Part shown: piece after piece, positions 27,093 through 34,874 of the stretch | Numbering within the stretch: the stretch's first letter is position 1 | How the letters are laid out: each line of letters opens with the position of its first letter | NCBI GenBank assembly: GCA_019638275.1 | Contig: JAHBUC010000014.1 | Location: 1 to 64,000 of the forward strand | DNA from: Cyclobacteriaceae bacterium | Lineage (GTDB): Bacteria; Bacteroidota; Bacteroidia; Cytophagales; Cyclobacteriaceae | DNA: 64,000 nucleotides | Reading direction: 5' to 3' | Translations under genes and position numbers: made by a program | Notes under the pieces: generated by a model | Told to the model about the DNA's origin: nothing | The model's input: the letters and a program-made list of their open reading frames with translations, nothing else | Database searches by the model: none

Positions 27093-28391
27093 TCAGCCGC
27101 CAAAGTCGTCAAAGCGGATGTTTTCTTTCGGTGTACCCATGTCGTCCAGCATTTTCAGTACCGCTGCGTTCATCAACGGAGGACCGCACAGGTAGAATTC
27201 AATGTCTTCTGGAGCGGGATGGTTTTTCAGGTAGTTGTCGTACAGACACTGGTGAATAAAACCAACGTAACCATCGGCTTCTTTATCATCCAGGCTCTTC
27301 TTTACTTTCCAGTTGTCTTCCGGAAGGGGCTCAGATAAACCAATATTGAACTGGAAGTTCGGGAACTCCTGTTCGATCTTACGGAAGTGTTCAACATAGA
27401 AAAGTTCTTTCTTGGAACGGCCACCATACCAGTATGAAACTTTACGATTTGTTTTTTCAGTATGGAACAGGTGGAAAATCTGCGCACGCAATGGAGCCAT
27501 GCCGGCACCACCACCAATGTACACCATTTCGCGCTGGGTAGGGTTGATGTGGAATTCACCGTACGGACCAGAGATGGTTACCTTATCGCCTGGCTTGCGG
27601 GAGAATACATACGAGGAGCAAATACCCGGATTTACATCCATCCATTTATTATTGGCACGATCCCACGGTGGTGTGGCAATACGGATGTTCAACATCACAA
27701 TGTTTCCTTCTGCCGGGTGGTTGGCCATGGAGTAAGCCCGGAAGATGGGCTCATCGTTTTTCATTTTCAGATCCCACAGCTTGAACTTATCCCAATCGCC
27801 CTGAAATACATCGGGTTTGTGGCCTAACTCCGGATGCGGAGTGATGTCCATGGTTTTGAAATCTACATTTATGGAGGGAACGTCAATCTGAATGTATCCA
27901 CCAGCCTCAAAGTTTAGCGTTTCGCCCGGAGGCAACTTCACTACAAATTCTTTAATAAAAGTCGATACGTTATAGTTCGACACCACTTCGCATTCCCACT
28001 TCTTGATACCAAAAATTTCTTCCGGAATGCGGATGCGCATATCCTGCTTCACTTTTACCTGGCAGCTCAGGCGCACATGGTCGGCCTTTTCCTTACGGCT
28101 TAAGTGGCCCATTTCAGTAGGCAACACATCGCCACCGCCATCTTCCACCACGCATTTGCACATGGCACAGGTTCCGCCACCTCCGCAGGCTGACGGAATG
28201 AAGATTTTCTGGTTGGCCAGGGTTGTTAACAGGGAGGAACCGGCAGAAACAGTAATCGGGTTTTGCTCGTCTCCATTGATAAAGAGCCGTACCGGGCCCG
28301 ACTGCACCAGTTTCTTCTGGGCAAACAAGAGCAGGGCAACCAGCAATAAAATAATGAATGTGAAGGCGAGAATAGACGCTGCAATGACCAT
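27093..28391 (-). CDS. nqrF: Na+-translocating NADH:quinone reductase subunit F
   Basis: A 432-residue membrane-anchored flavoprotein, the NADH-oxidising entry point of the sodium-pumping Na+-NQR complex. One N-terminal span (residues 4-24) is followed by a 2Fe-2S domain with Cys69, Cys75, Cys78 and Cys110 (SACGGGGTCAMC, RLSCQ), an FAD domain with RAYSMANHP, and an NAD domain with GGGAGMAPLRAQ. Length is normal. No nqrA-E genes adjoin it: a terminator lies downstream and its own promoter upstream, so it is encoded apart from the other subunits in this window. Confidence 0.95.
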   Translation of the reverse strand: MVIAASILAFTFIILLLVALLLFAQKKLVQSGPVRLFINGDEQNPITVSAGSSLLTTLANQKIFIPSACGGGGTCAMCKCVVEDGGGDVLPTEMGHLSRKEKADHVRLSCQVKVKQDMRIRIPEEIFGIKKWECEVVSNYNVSTFIKEFVVKLPPGETLNFEAGGYIQIDVPSINVDFKTMDITPHPELGHKPDVFQGDWDKFKLWDLKMKNDEPIFRAYSMANHPAEGNIVMLNIRIATPPWDRANNKWMDVNPGICSSYVFSRKPGDKVTISGPYGEFHINPTQREMVYIGGGAGMAPLRAQIFHLFHTEKTNRKVSYWYGGRSKKELFYVEHFRKIEQEFPNFQFNIGLSEPLPEDNWKVKKSLDDKEADGYVGFIHQCLYDNYLKNHPAPEDIEFYLCGPPLMNAAVLKMLDDMGTPKENIRFDDFGG

Positions 28392-28414
28392 GTAAAATCA
28401 GGTTTTATGGGTCA

Positions 28415-28422
28415 CAAATATA
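28415..28422 (-). promoter_or_regulatory. Putative -7 promoter element for nqrF
   Basis: On the minus strand TATATTTG matches TAnnTTTG, 23 bases before the nqrF start codon. This suggests nqrF has its own promoter and is not only read from the methionine operon. Confidence 0.5.
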
Positions 28423-28501
28423 TTGCTCCCAAGGGTGAAACTGCATATAAAAACACAGTTTTTTGCCCTGATGTTCATCATGTTCAAGCTGCAGCGCTAT
28501 T

Positions 28502-29731
28502 TCAGGCGGCAGAGTATGTCAACACTTCACTTTTTTCCGTTTTGGTGACAAACCGGGCCTCTGGGGAAAGGATGATCCCCACGTTTTCCCAGGTTGCCCA
28601 CTCCGCCAGCTTCTTCAGGTTTACCCTGCCCAACATGTAATGCTGCCCGTTTGAGGCATAACCCGATTGAAATTCTTCAAAATCCTGAATGGAAATGGCA
28701 GTGCCATGCGGGAACCGGACGAAAGCCTCAATGGAGGTTTCGTTTGAAAACTCCAGGTTGGCTTGCTGGTGTAGTTTTTTGTACTCGTAACGGTAGTCGT
28801 AAGTAAGCGCAGAAATGTCAGACAATACGGCAGAACCGGTAGGGTAGCTGCCAGCTCCTTTTCCAACAAAGAGCTGCTTTTCCGAAAAGGCTCCTTGTAC
28901 GGTTACTGCATTGTACTCGTTGCGTACGGAACTCAAGGGGTGATGGGCATCCACAAATTGCGGAGCAACCAACCCGAACACATCGTGACCGGATTTGATG
29001 GCGCGAGCCACCAATTTAATGCCGTACCCTTTTTCGCGTGCAAATTTTAAATCCAGGTCGCTTATGCTGTCAATGCCGATGTTGAAGATTTGCTCCGGCT
29101 TAACAAACACGCCAAATGCATGCGCGATGGCGATGACCAGCTTAAACTTCGGATCAAACCCTTTTACATCCAGGCTGGGATCACTTTCGGCAAAGCCAAG
29201 ATCCTGTGCCTGTCGCAATGCATCGCCATAGTTTTTACGTTCTTCAAAAACTTTAGTGAGGATGTAATTGGTAGAGCCGTTGAAAATTCCTTCAATGCCT
29301 GAGATCAAATCGTTATCGTAATATTCTTCCAGGTTGCGTAAGATCGGGATGCTGCCGCACACAGCGCCTTCGTACAATACGGATTTATCGTATTGCTGCT
29401 GCAGGTGAAAAATTTCTTCCAGGTTTTCCGCCAGCATTTTCTTGTTGGCCGTTACCACGTGCTTCCCGTTTTGCAGCGCTTTTTTAGTGATGCCGAATGC
29501 GGCAGAAGCATCATCTATCAATTCTACCACCACATCAATCTCCGGATCAAGCAGTATGTCGTCTGCATTAAGTGTAAAAAAATGATCAGACAACGGGCGC
29601 TTCTTGTTTGGGTTCTTTATACAGATCTTTTTTATCTCTGCTTTTATGCCATTGGTTTCATGTAACACGTGATGAAGGCCTTGCCCCACACATCCAAATC
29701 CGAACAGGCCTAACTTTAAATTCTTTTTCAT
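28502..29731 (-). CDS. hom: Homoserine dehydrogenase
   Basis: A 409-residue enzyme that reduces aspartate semialdehyde to homoserine, the branch point to methionine and threonine. The Rossmann motif GLFGFGCVGQGLH is at residues 8-20; the catalytic region EGIFNGSTNYIL and GFAESDPSLDVKGFD, with the catalytic Asp/Lys residues, are clear. It is monofunctional, with no aspartokinase part. It is the last gene of the met operon, 5 bases after metB, and so supplies the substrate for MetX within the same transcript. Confidence 0.95.
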   Translation of the reverse strand: MKKNLKLGLFGFGCVGQGLHHVLHETNGIKAEIKKICIKNPNKKRPLSDHFFTLNADDILLDPEIDVVVELIDDASAAFGITKKALQNGKHVVTANKKMLAENLEEIFHLQQQYDKSVLYEGAVCGSIPILRNLEEYYDNDLISGIEGIFNGSTNYILTKVFEERKNYGDALRQAQDLGFAESDPSLDVKGFDPKFKLVIAIAHAFGVFVKPEQIFNIGIDSISDLDLKFAREKGYGIKLVARAIKSGHDVFGLVAPQFVDAHHPLSSVRNEYNAVTVQGAFSEKQLFVGKGAGSYPTGSAVLSDISALTYDYRYEYKKLHQQANLEFSNETSIEAFVRFPHGTAISIQDFEEFQSGYASNGQHYMLGRVNLKKLAEWATWENVGIILSPEARFVTKTEKSEVLTYSAA

Positions 29732-29736
29732 ACTGA

Positions 29737-30915
29737 TTAATTAAAGACTTCTATGGTTTCTTGTTTTCTTATTTTTTCAAATGCTTGTGTGATGTCGGCT
29801 ATTAAATCTTCTGCTTCCTCAATGCCACATGAAAGTCGGATGAGTGAATTGGCTATCCCCGACTGTAATCTTTTTTCCTGTGGTATGGATTTGTGCGTCA
29901 TCTGTGCCGGATGGCAAACCAGACTTTTCACACCTCCCAAGCTTTCAGCCAACTTGAAATATTGCGTTGAGGTTACAAAGGCAATAGCTGCTTCTTCCGT
30001 ATCCTCTTTTAGCGAGAAGGAGATAACGCCTCCAAACAAGCCGTTTTGTTGTTCCCTGGCCAATGCATGATTTTTATGTGAAGGCAAACCGGGGTAATAA
30101 ACATTTTCAACTTCCTCACACGATTGAAGGAATTCGGCAACCTGAAGCGCAGTTTTACACTGGCGTTCAACCCGAAGTGTCACGGTTTCAATCCCCCGAA
30201 TAACAAGCCAACAATCTTGGGGGCCTAAAATTCCGCCTGATGCATTTTGAATGAATTTGATTTGCTCGGCAAGTTCGGGTGTGTTCACCACTACCAAACC
30301 CGCTACTAAGTCGGAGTGACCACCCAGGTATTTTGTTCCGCTATGGATAACAATATCAGCACCCAGTTTAAAGGGCTGTTGGGCAACCGGTGAAGCAAAG
30401 GTATTGTCCACCACAACCAACGCACCTTTTGCATGAGCAATAGAAGTAATTTTTTTGATGTCAGAAATTTTCAGCGTAGGATTGGTGGGCGACTCCAACC
30501 AAACCAGTTTCGTTTTTGAGCTGATGTAATCGCGGATGTTGTCAGCATCGGTTGTGTCTACATAATGAATGGTAATGCCAAACTTTTCGTAGATGTGCGT
30601 AAAGAGTCGGTATGCGCCACCATAAATATCATCCACCGCGATAATCTCATCACCGGTTTTTAAGGTTTTCAGCACAGCATCAATGGCGGCAAGGCCGGTG
30701 GCAAATGCAAACGCGGCTGAACCTCCTTCCAGCTTAGCCACAATATTTTCCAGTGCAAGCCGGGTAGGGTTGTTCGATCGTCCATAATCAAAGCCCTTGT
30801 TAACACCAGGTGCTTCCTGCACATACGTGGCAGTTTGATAAATGGGAACAGAAATAGAGCCGGTTAATTCATCAACAGGCACTGAATGAATGAGGTTAGT
30901 TGTTTTGTGTGGCAT
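29737..30915 (-). CDS. metB: Cystathionine gamma-synthase / PLP trans-sulfuration enzyme
   Basis: A 392-residue PLP enzyme of the Cys/Met metabolism family. The cofactor lysine lies in IHSGTKYLGGHSD (about residue 198), preceded by the aspartate in VVDNTFASP; the N-terminal YGRSNNPT motif is present. Such enzymes join cysteine to an activated homoserine to give cystathionine, or cleave cystathionine; sequence alone does not separate the two well. The operon context favours the synthase. The gap to hom is 5 bases. Confidence 0.85.
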   Translation of the reverse strand: MPHKTTNLIHSVPVDELTGSISVPIYQTATYVQEAPGVNKGFDYGRSNNPTRLALENIVAKLEGGSAAFAFATGLAAIDAVLKTLKTGDEIIAVDDIYGGAYRLFTHIYEKFGITIHYVDTTDADNIRDYISSKTKLVWLESPTNPTLKISDIKKITSIAHAKGALVVVDNTFASPVAQQPFKLGADIVIHSGTKYLGGHSDLVAGLVVVNTPELAEQIKFIQNASGGILGPQDCWLVIRGIETVTLRVERQCKTALQVAEFLQSCEEVENVYYPGLPSHKNHALAREQQNGLFGGVISFSLKEDTEEAAIAFVTSTQYFKLAESLGGVKSLVCHPAQMTHKSIPQEKRLQSGIANSLIRLSCGIEEAEDLIADITQAFEKIRKQETIEVFN

Positions 30916-30946
30916 TTGTTTAAGCGTTAAAGGATTAAGGTTGAGG

Positions 30947-31987
30947 TCAACAATACACTTCTTGTTTTTTGTTTAGGAATTTTTTTAGTCCGGTATTGAG
31001 TTGATCGAATTCAATAAGAAACCCGTCATGCCCATGTTTGGATTGCAGGGTAATGAGCGAGCTCTTCAAAATATTATCGGCCAGAAATTTTTGTTCTTGT
31101 ATTGGAAATAGCACATCATCGTCTACGCCAACCACCAACGCTTTGGCGAGAATGCTTTGCAGGGCAAGCAATACGTTCTTTCTTCCGCGAGCTATGTTAT
31201 GGCTGTCCATCGCTTTGCTAAGAACCCAGTATGTAAAGGTGTTGAATCGCAAGGCCAGTTTTTCGCCTTGGTATTGCTGATACGTAGCCGCCCGAAAGTC
31301 ATCAATTTTTTCTGTACTCTTCTCCAATTGTGCCTCCGCATAGCTATCGTAATTTCTGTACGACAGCATGGCAATGGCGCGTGCAGCTTTCAGTCCTTCG
31401 AGGCCAGCCCGTTCATGATTTTCCTTCCAGGTTGGGTCGGCCTGAATGGCCAGGCGTTGTGCTTCGTTGAAGGCAATGCCCCATGGTGAGTGGTATGCAT
31501 TACAAGCAATCGGTACAATGTGCTCAAACAGTTCATGCTGTTGAATGGCCCATTCCAATACGTGCTGCCCGCCCAGTGATCCGCCAATCAGCGTGTGAAT
31601 TTTTTCAAACTCCAACGACTGGCGCAACAAATCAAATGCCCGCACAATGTCGCGGTTGGTTATAGTCGGAAACGAATGGTAAAATGGTTTGCCGGTTTCA
31701 GGATTTACCGATAGTGGCCCCGTTGATCCGTAACAGCCACCCAACGTGTTGGCGCAAACAATCAGGTAATGCTGCGGATCAAACGCTGCGCCCGGTCCGA
31801 ACAACTCTTTCCACCACGAGGTGAAATCTGAATTTCCGGTAAGCGCATGACACACCCATACAACATTCGAACGGTCAGCATTAAGTTTACCGAACAAGGT
31901 GTAGCGAAGCTGGAAGCCGGGAAGGTATTCTCCCGACTCCAGTTCGAATGGTTTGTTGTAATGAAAGGTGTGCGTGTGCTTCTCCAT
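30947..31987 (-). CDS. metX: Homoserine O-acetyltransferase
   Basis: A 346-residue alpha/beta hydrolase-fold enzyme that activates homoserine by acylation. The nucleophile serine is in GGSLGGQHVLEWA; the acid residue is in VGVDDDVLFP and the histidine in KHGHDGFLIEFD. The conserved CHALTGN and LGGCYGSTGP segments are present. The frame is open to a TTG at 32005; the ATG at 31987 (MEKHTHTFHYN) is preferred, leaving an 18-base gap from metY. Acetyl versus succinyl specificity is inferred from the family. Confidence 0.93.
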   Translation of the reverse strand: MEKHTHTFHYNKPFELESGEYLPGFQLRYTLFGKLNADRSNVVWVCHALTGNSDFTSWWKELFGPGAAFDPQHYLIVCANTLGGCYGSTGPLSVNPETGKPFYHSFPTITNRDIVRAFDLLRQSLEFEKIHTLIGGSLGGQHVLEWAIQQHELFEHIVPIACNAYHSPWGIAFNEAQRLAIQADPTWKENHERAGLEGLKAARAIAMLSYRNYDSYAEAQLEKSTEKIDDFRAATYQQYQGEKLALRFNTFTYWVLSKAMDSHNIARGRKNVLLALQSILAKALVVGVDDDVLFPIQEQKFLADNILKSSLITLQSKHGHDGFLIEFDQLNTGLKKFLNKKQEVYC

Positions 31988-32005
31988 AATTTCAGCTGTA
32001 TCCAA

Positions 32006-33331
32006 TTAATTTTCTACCAACTCTTTTGCAAACACGTTTTCAAAGGCTTGTTGCAGATCGGCTTTAATGTCGTCAATGTGCTCCAGGCCAACAGAAATGC
32101 GAAGCAGTGTAGGCAGCACGCCAGTTGAAAGCTGCTCTTCTTCCGTGAGTTGTTGGTGTGTGGTGGCCGAAGGTTGTATGATCAACGTTTTTGCATCGCC
32201 CACATTGGCAAGGTGGCTCACCAACTTCAGGTTGTCGACAAATTTGGTGGCGTTCTCTTTCGTGCCTTTGATGGTGAAGGAAAGCACCGCACCAAAACCG
32301 TTTTTCAAATATTTCTTCGCTAGATCGTGGTACGTTGAACTCTTCAATCCGGGATAGTTAACACTCTCCACTTTTGGATGCTGCTCCAGCCATTCAGCCA
32401 GGTGAAGGGCGTTATCCACTGCACGTTGAACGCGTAGCGATAAGGTTTCTAATCCTTGCAGGAAGAGGAATGAATTGAATGGACTCAGAGCCGGTCCGAA
32501 ATCGCGCAAACCTTCAACGCGTGCGCGGATGATGAACGCAATGTTGGGTAAACCCAGCGGATTGCCTTCTCCGAATATATCCCAGAACTTCAGTCCATGA
32601 TATCCTTCAGAAGGTTCAGTGAACTGCGGAAATTTTCCGTTGTTCCAGTTGAAATTTCCTCCGTCAACAATCACACCACCGATAGATGTACCATGACCGC
32701 CAATCCATTTGGTGGCCGATGCCACCACTACATTGGCTCCGTGTTCGAGCGGGCGGAACAAATAGCCACCGGCACCAAATGTATTGTCGACAATCAGCGG
32801 AATGTTATGCTTCTTTGCCAGCGCTGCGATGGCTTCAAAATCCGGAATGTTGAACCCAGGATTGCCAATCGACTCCAGGTAAATTGCTTTAGTGTTTTTG
32901 TCGATGAGTTTTTCGAACGCTTCAGGCTTGTCACCCTCAGCAAAGCGAGCATCAATGCCCAGGCGCTTGAATGAAACCTTGAATTGATTGTAGGTTCCTC
33001 CATACAGAAATGAAGTGGTTACGAAGTTATCACCGGCTTGCAGAATGTTGTTCAGAGCAATGAACTGTGCAGCCTGACCTGAACCCACAGCTAGTGCAGC
33101 TACGCCACCTTCTAATGCAGCAATTCTTTTTTCCAGCACATCGGTAGTGGGGTTCATGATGCGCGTATAAATATTTCCGAATTCTTTTAGTGCAAAGAGA
33201 TTCGCTCCGTGTTCCGAATTTTTGAAAGCATACGAAGTAGTTTGATAAATGGGTACAGCACGTGAACCAGTAGTGGGGTCAACCTCTTGCCCGGCATGAA
33301 GTTGAAGGGTTTCGAAACGATAATTTGACAT
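32006..33331 (-). CDS. metY: O-acetylhomoserine aminocarboxypropyltransferase (O-acetylhomoserine sulfhydrylase)
   Basis: A 441-residue PLP enzyme. It makes homocysteine directly from O-acetylhomoserine and sulfide. The N-terminal LHAGQEVDPTTGSRAVPIY, the cofactor lysine in ASATKWIGGHGTSIGG and the extra 40 to 50 residues relative to metB are characteristic of the long MetY group. With metB the operon carries both the direct and the trans-sulfuration routes. It follows osmC by 24 bases. Confidence 0.93.
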   Translation of the reverse strand: MSNYRFETLQLHAGQEVDPTTGSRAVPIYQTTSYAFKNSEHGANLFALKEFGNIYTRIMNPTTDVLEKRIAALEGGVAALAVGSGQAAQFIALNNILQAGDNFVTTSFLYGGTYNQFKVSFKRLGIDARFAEGDKPEAFEKLIDKNTKAIYLESIGNPGFNIPDFEAIAALAKKHNIPLIVDNTFGAGGYLFRPLEHGANVVVASATKWIGGHGTSIGGVIVDGGNFNWNNGKFPQFTEPSEGYHGLKFWDIFGEGNPLGLPNIAFIIRARVEGLRDFGPALSPFNSFLFLQGLETLSLRVQRAVDNALHLAEWLEQHPKVESVNYPGLKSSTYHDLAKKYLKNGFGAVLSFTIKGTKENATKFVDNLKLVSHLANVGDAKTLIIQPSATTHQQLTEEEQLSTGVLPTLLRISVGLEHIDDIKADLQQAFENVFAKELVEN

Positions 33332-33355
33332 GTTAGTTTATTTTAATGGTTAATG

Positions 33356-33793
33356 TTAATTCACAAAAAAATTGACGGGTGTTGGATTGGTAAGGTTGTC
33401 GTTAACCGGGCAACGATGTTCAATTTCCTTCAGCAAACGTGTCTTTAATTGATCATCAAGTTGTTCGCTGGTTTTTAACTGTACGGTTAACGATTTATAT
33501 CCCGCCCGATCGGCAAAAGAAGTTCCCAACAGCCGTGTTGGATTGATCTCTCCTTCGATGTTAACCTGTAAATCGGGCAGATTAATTTTCAGTTCTTTAG
33601 CTACAATGTGAGCTACAACATTTACGCAGCCTGCATATCCGGCCAGTACATATTCAACTGGGTTTGGCGCCAGGTTAGTGCCGCCTAGTGATTCAGGTTC
33701 ATCTACAAGCAATGTGAAACCACGCGTGCTTACTTCGGTTCGTGCAGCCGATTGACTTCTTGACTGGACAGAGAATTTGAGTGACTGTGACAT
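33356..33793 (-). CDS. OsmC/Ohr family peroxide-reducing protein
   Basis: A 145-residue protein with the two redox cysteines of the OsmC family, in GYAGCVNVVAH (about residue 56) and EHRCPVND (about 129). OsmC proteins reduce organic peroxides by thiol chemistry. It is the first structural gene after the SAM riboswitch and cysteine-rich leader, so it belongs to the methionine regulon here; a role in handling reactive sulfur species is inference. Confidence 0.9.
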   Translation of the reverse strand: MSQSLKFSVQSRSQSAARTEVSTRGFTLLVDEPESLGGTNLAPNPVEYVLAGYAGCVNVVAHIVAKELKINLPDLQVNIEGEINPTRLLGTSFADRAGYKSLTVQLKTSEQLDDQLKTRLLKEIEHRCPVNDNLTNPTPVNFFVN

Positions 33794-33849
33794 AGAATTG
33801 GTTATAGTTTTGGATTGATGAATGGATTTTTTAAAAATGATTGGAGCAG

Positions 33850-33879
33850 GTACACGATGACCCGATGCGGTCAGTGTAC
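33850..33879 (-). promoter_or_regulatory. Stem-loop between leader peptide and osmC
   Basis: On the minus strand GTACAC pairs with GTGTAC and TGACC with GGTCA, with a two-base bulge. An overlapping alternative pairs CACGA with TCGTG. It lies 57 bases before the osmC start and may be part of the expression platform. Confidence 0.6.
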
Positions 33880-33902
33880 TGATCGTGATGTTGTTAGGCT
33901 AT

Positions 33903-33982
33903 AAAAAAAGGATGCTTAACAACAACACGGACAACAAATACAAATACAACAAGGCTGCTGCATTCGTGTTGTCAGGTTGTTG
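33903..33982 (-). promoter_or_regulatory. Candidate attenuator hairpin overlapping the cysteine codons
   Basis: On the minus strand ACAACACG (33965-33972) pairs with CGTGTTGT (33922-33929), and flanking CAACAAC bases can pair with the TGTT that follows. The 3' arm consists of the last cysteine codons of the leader peptide. A run of seven T (33903-33909) lies 8 bases past the stop codon. The spacer before the T run is longer than in a textbook terminator, so this is a candidate only. Confidence 0.5.
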
Positions 33983-34062
33983 AACAGAGATGTGAAAGGT
34001 AAGCACAACGCACGTAACCCTTCGAGGCTTGCTTCTGAGAGTGTGTGGATGATGTTTTTCAT
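33916..34062 (-). CDS. Cysteine-rich leader peptide (48 residues)
   Basis: The ATG at 34062 opens 48 codons and a TAA. The peptide begins MKNIIHTLSEASLEG and ends QQPCCICICCPCCC: eight of the last eleven residues are cysteine, all TGT. It starts 11 bases after the SAM riboswitch and ends 122 bases before osmC. A three-codon frame (ATG AAA AAA TGA) overlaps its start codon. Cysteine-rich upstream frames that stall ribosomes when Cys-tRNA is low are known from mycobacteria; the same logic fits a sulfur operon. Function here is inferred. Confidence 0.7.
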   Translation of the reverse strand: MKNIIHTLSEASLEGLRALCLPFTSLFNNLTTRMQQPCCICICCPCCC

Positions 34063-34073
34063 TTTTTCATCGG

Positions 34074-34182
34074 TTTATAGTTCTCCCGGCACCTTGCCTT
34101 GGAGCAGGATTTAGCACCTTTTTCCACTCGGAAGGGTTGCTAGCGCGTCTTAGAGCCTGTTCTCTCAGCGCTTCTTTATAAA
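34074..34182 (-). promoter_or_regulatory. SAM-I (S-box) riboswitch
   Basis: Read on the minus strand the element has the S-box core: TGAGAG near the 5' side, GACGCGCTAGCAACC, then AAGGTGCTAAATCCTGC, and it closes with P1 arms TTTATA and TATAAA. SAM-I riboswitches bind S-adenosylmethionine and turn down methionine genes. The downstream operon (osmC, metY, metX, metB, hom) fits. No clear terminator follows P1 directly; the leader peptide frame begins instead. Confidence 0.93.
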
Positions 34183-34368
34183 TCGATTAAGCGATGTGCT
34201 TTCTTCGACTTGATGTTACAAACGTAGTGTGCGAAGATTTGGTTTTCAAACTTTTGTTAAAAAAAATTTAAAAAAAGATGGAAACCTTAGCGAACAATCG
34301 TTTGGAAGAATGACCAATCTCGACTGAGGTACGGATATTTTCCGAATGGAGATCGTATTAATACTGAT

Positions 34369-34869
34369 TTAAAAAGTTTCTCCAAGCCGTCTAAACATTT
34401 CGATTGTATTTACAAAGGGAACATTTAAAGCGATACAGGCATCAGGTACTTTAACCTTATTTTGTCTGTTAGGTTCACTAACTTCTTGTGTTACCACAAA
34501 TCGGTTTACTGGGTCTTCGAGGCAATATGCTACTAAGAATGCATCTGCCTCGTCCGCATCTTAAAATTCGTTTATCGCCTTAGGCAGGTAATGTCCGCTT
34601 CTCGACATTACCCAAGTTGTTACCCGAGCATAGGCATTCATTATAGTCGAAGTGTCTTTGAAAAAGTCTTCGGGCAAATTCTTCTTACACCAATCTTCTA
34701 AAGCATCATTTTTATCATAAAGCTCTTTTTTAACTTTATCAATACTGATGATTCTTCCTTGTTCGGAAAGTTGCAAGACTTTATTCCAAAAGCCTGTAGC
34801 AACATCAATCGGGTAATGAAATCGATGTGCCTGAATAAAAAAATTGCTATCTAAAACATAAACGACCAT
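34369..34869 (-). pseudogene. DUF4411 PIN-domain toxin interrupted by an in-frame TAA
   Basis: The frame from 34869 encodes 102 residues (MVVYVLDSNFFIQAHRFHYP, a PIN fold start with the first Asp) and stops at TAA (34561-34563). The same frame then continues for 63 more codons to 34369 (DADEADAFLVAYC..., ...PDACIALNVP..., ending RRLGETF), which supplies the conserved acidic residues and C-terminus of DUF4411. Total length, about 166 codons, is normal for the family. The N-terminal part would lack the second half of the active site. It follows the ImmA/IrrE gene by 5 bases. Recoding or a sequencing error are alternatives. Confidence 0.85.
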
Positions 34870-34874
34870 TCGGG

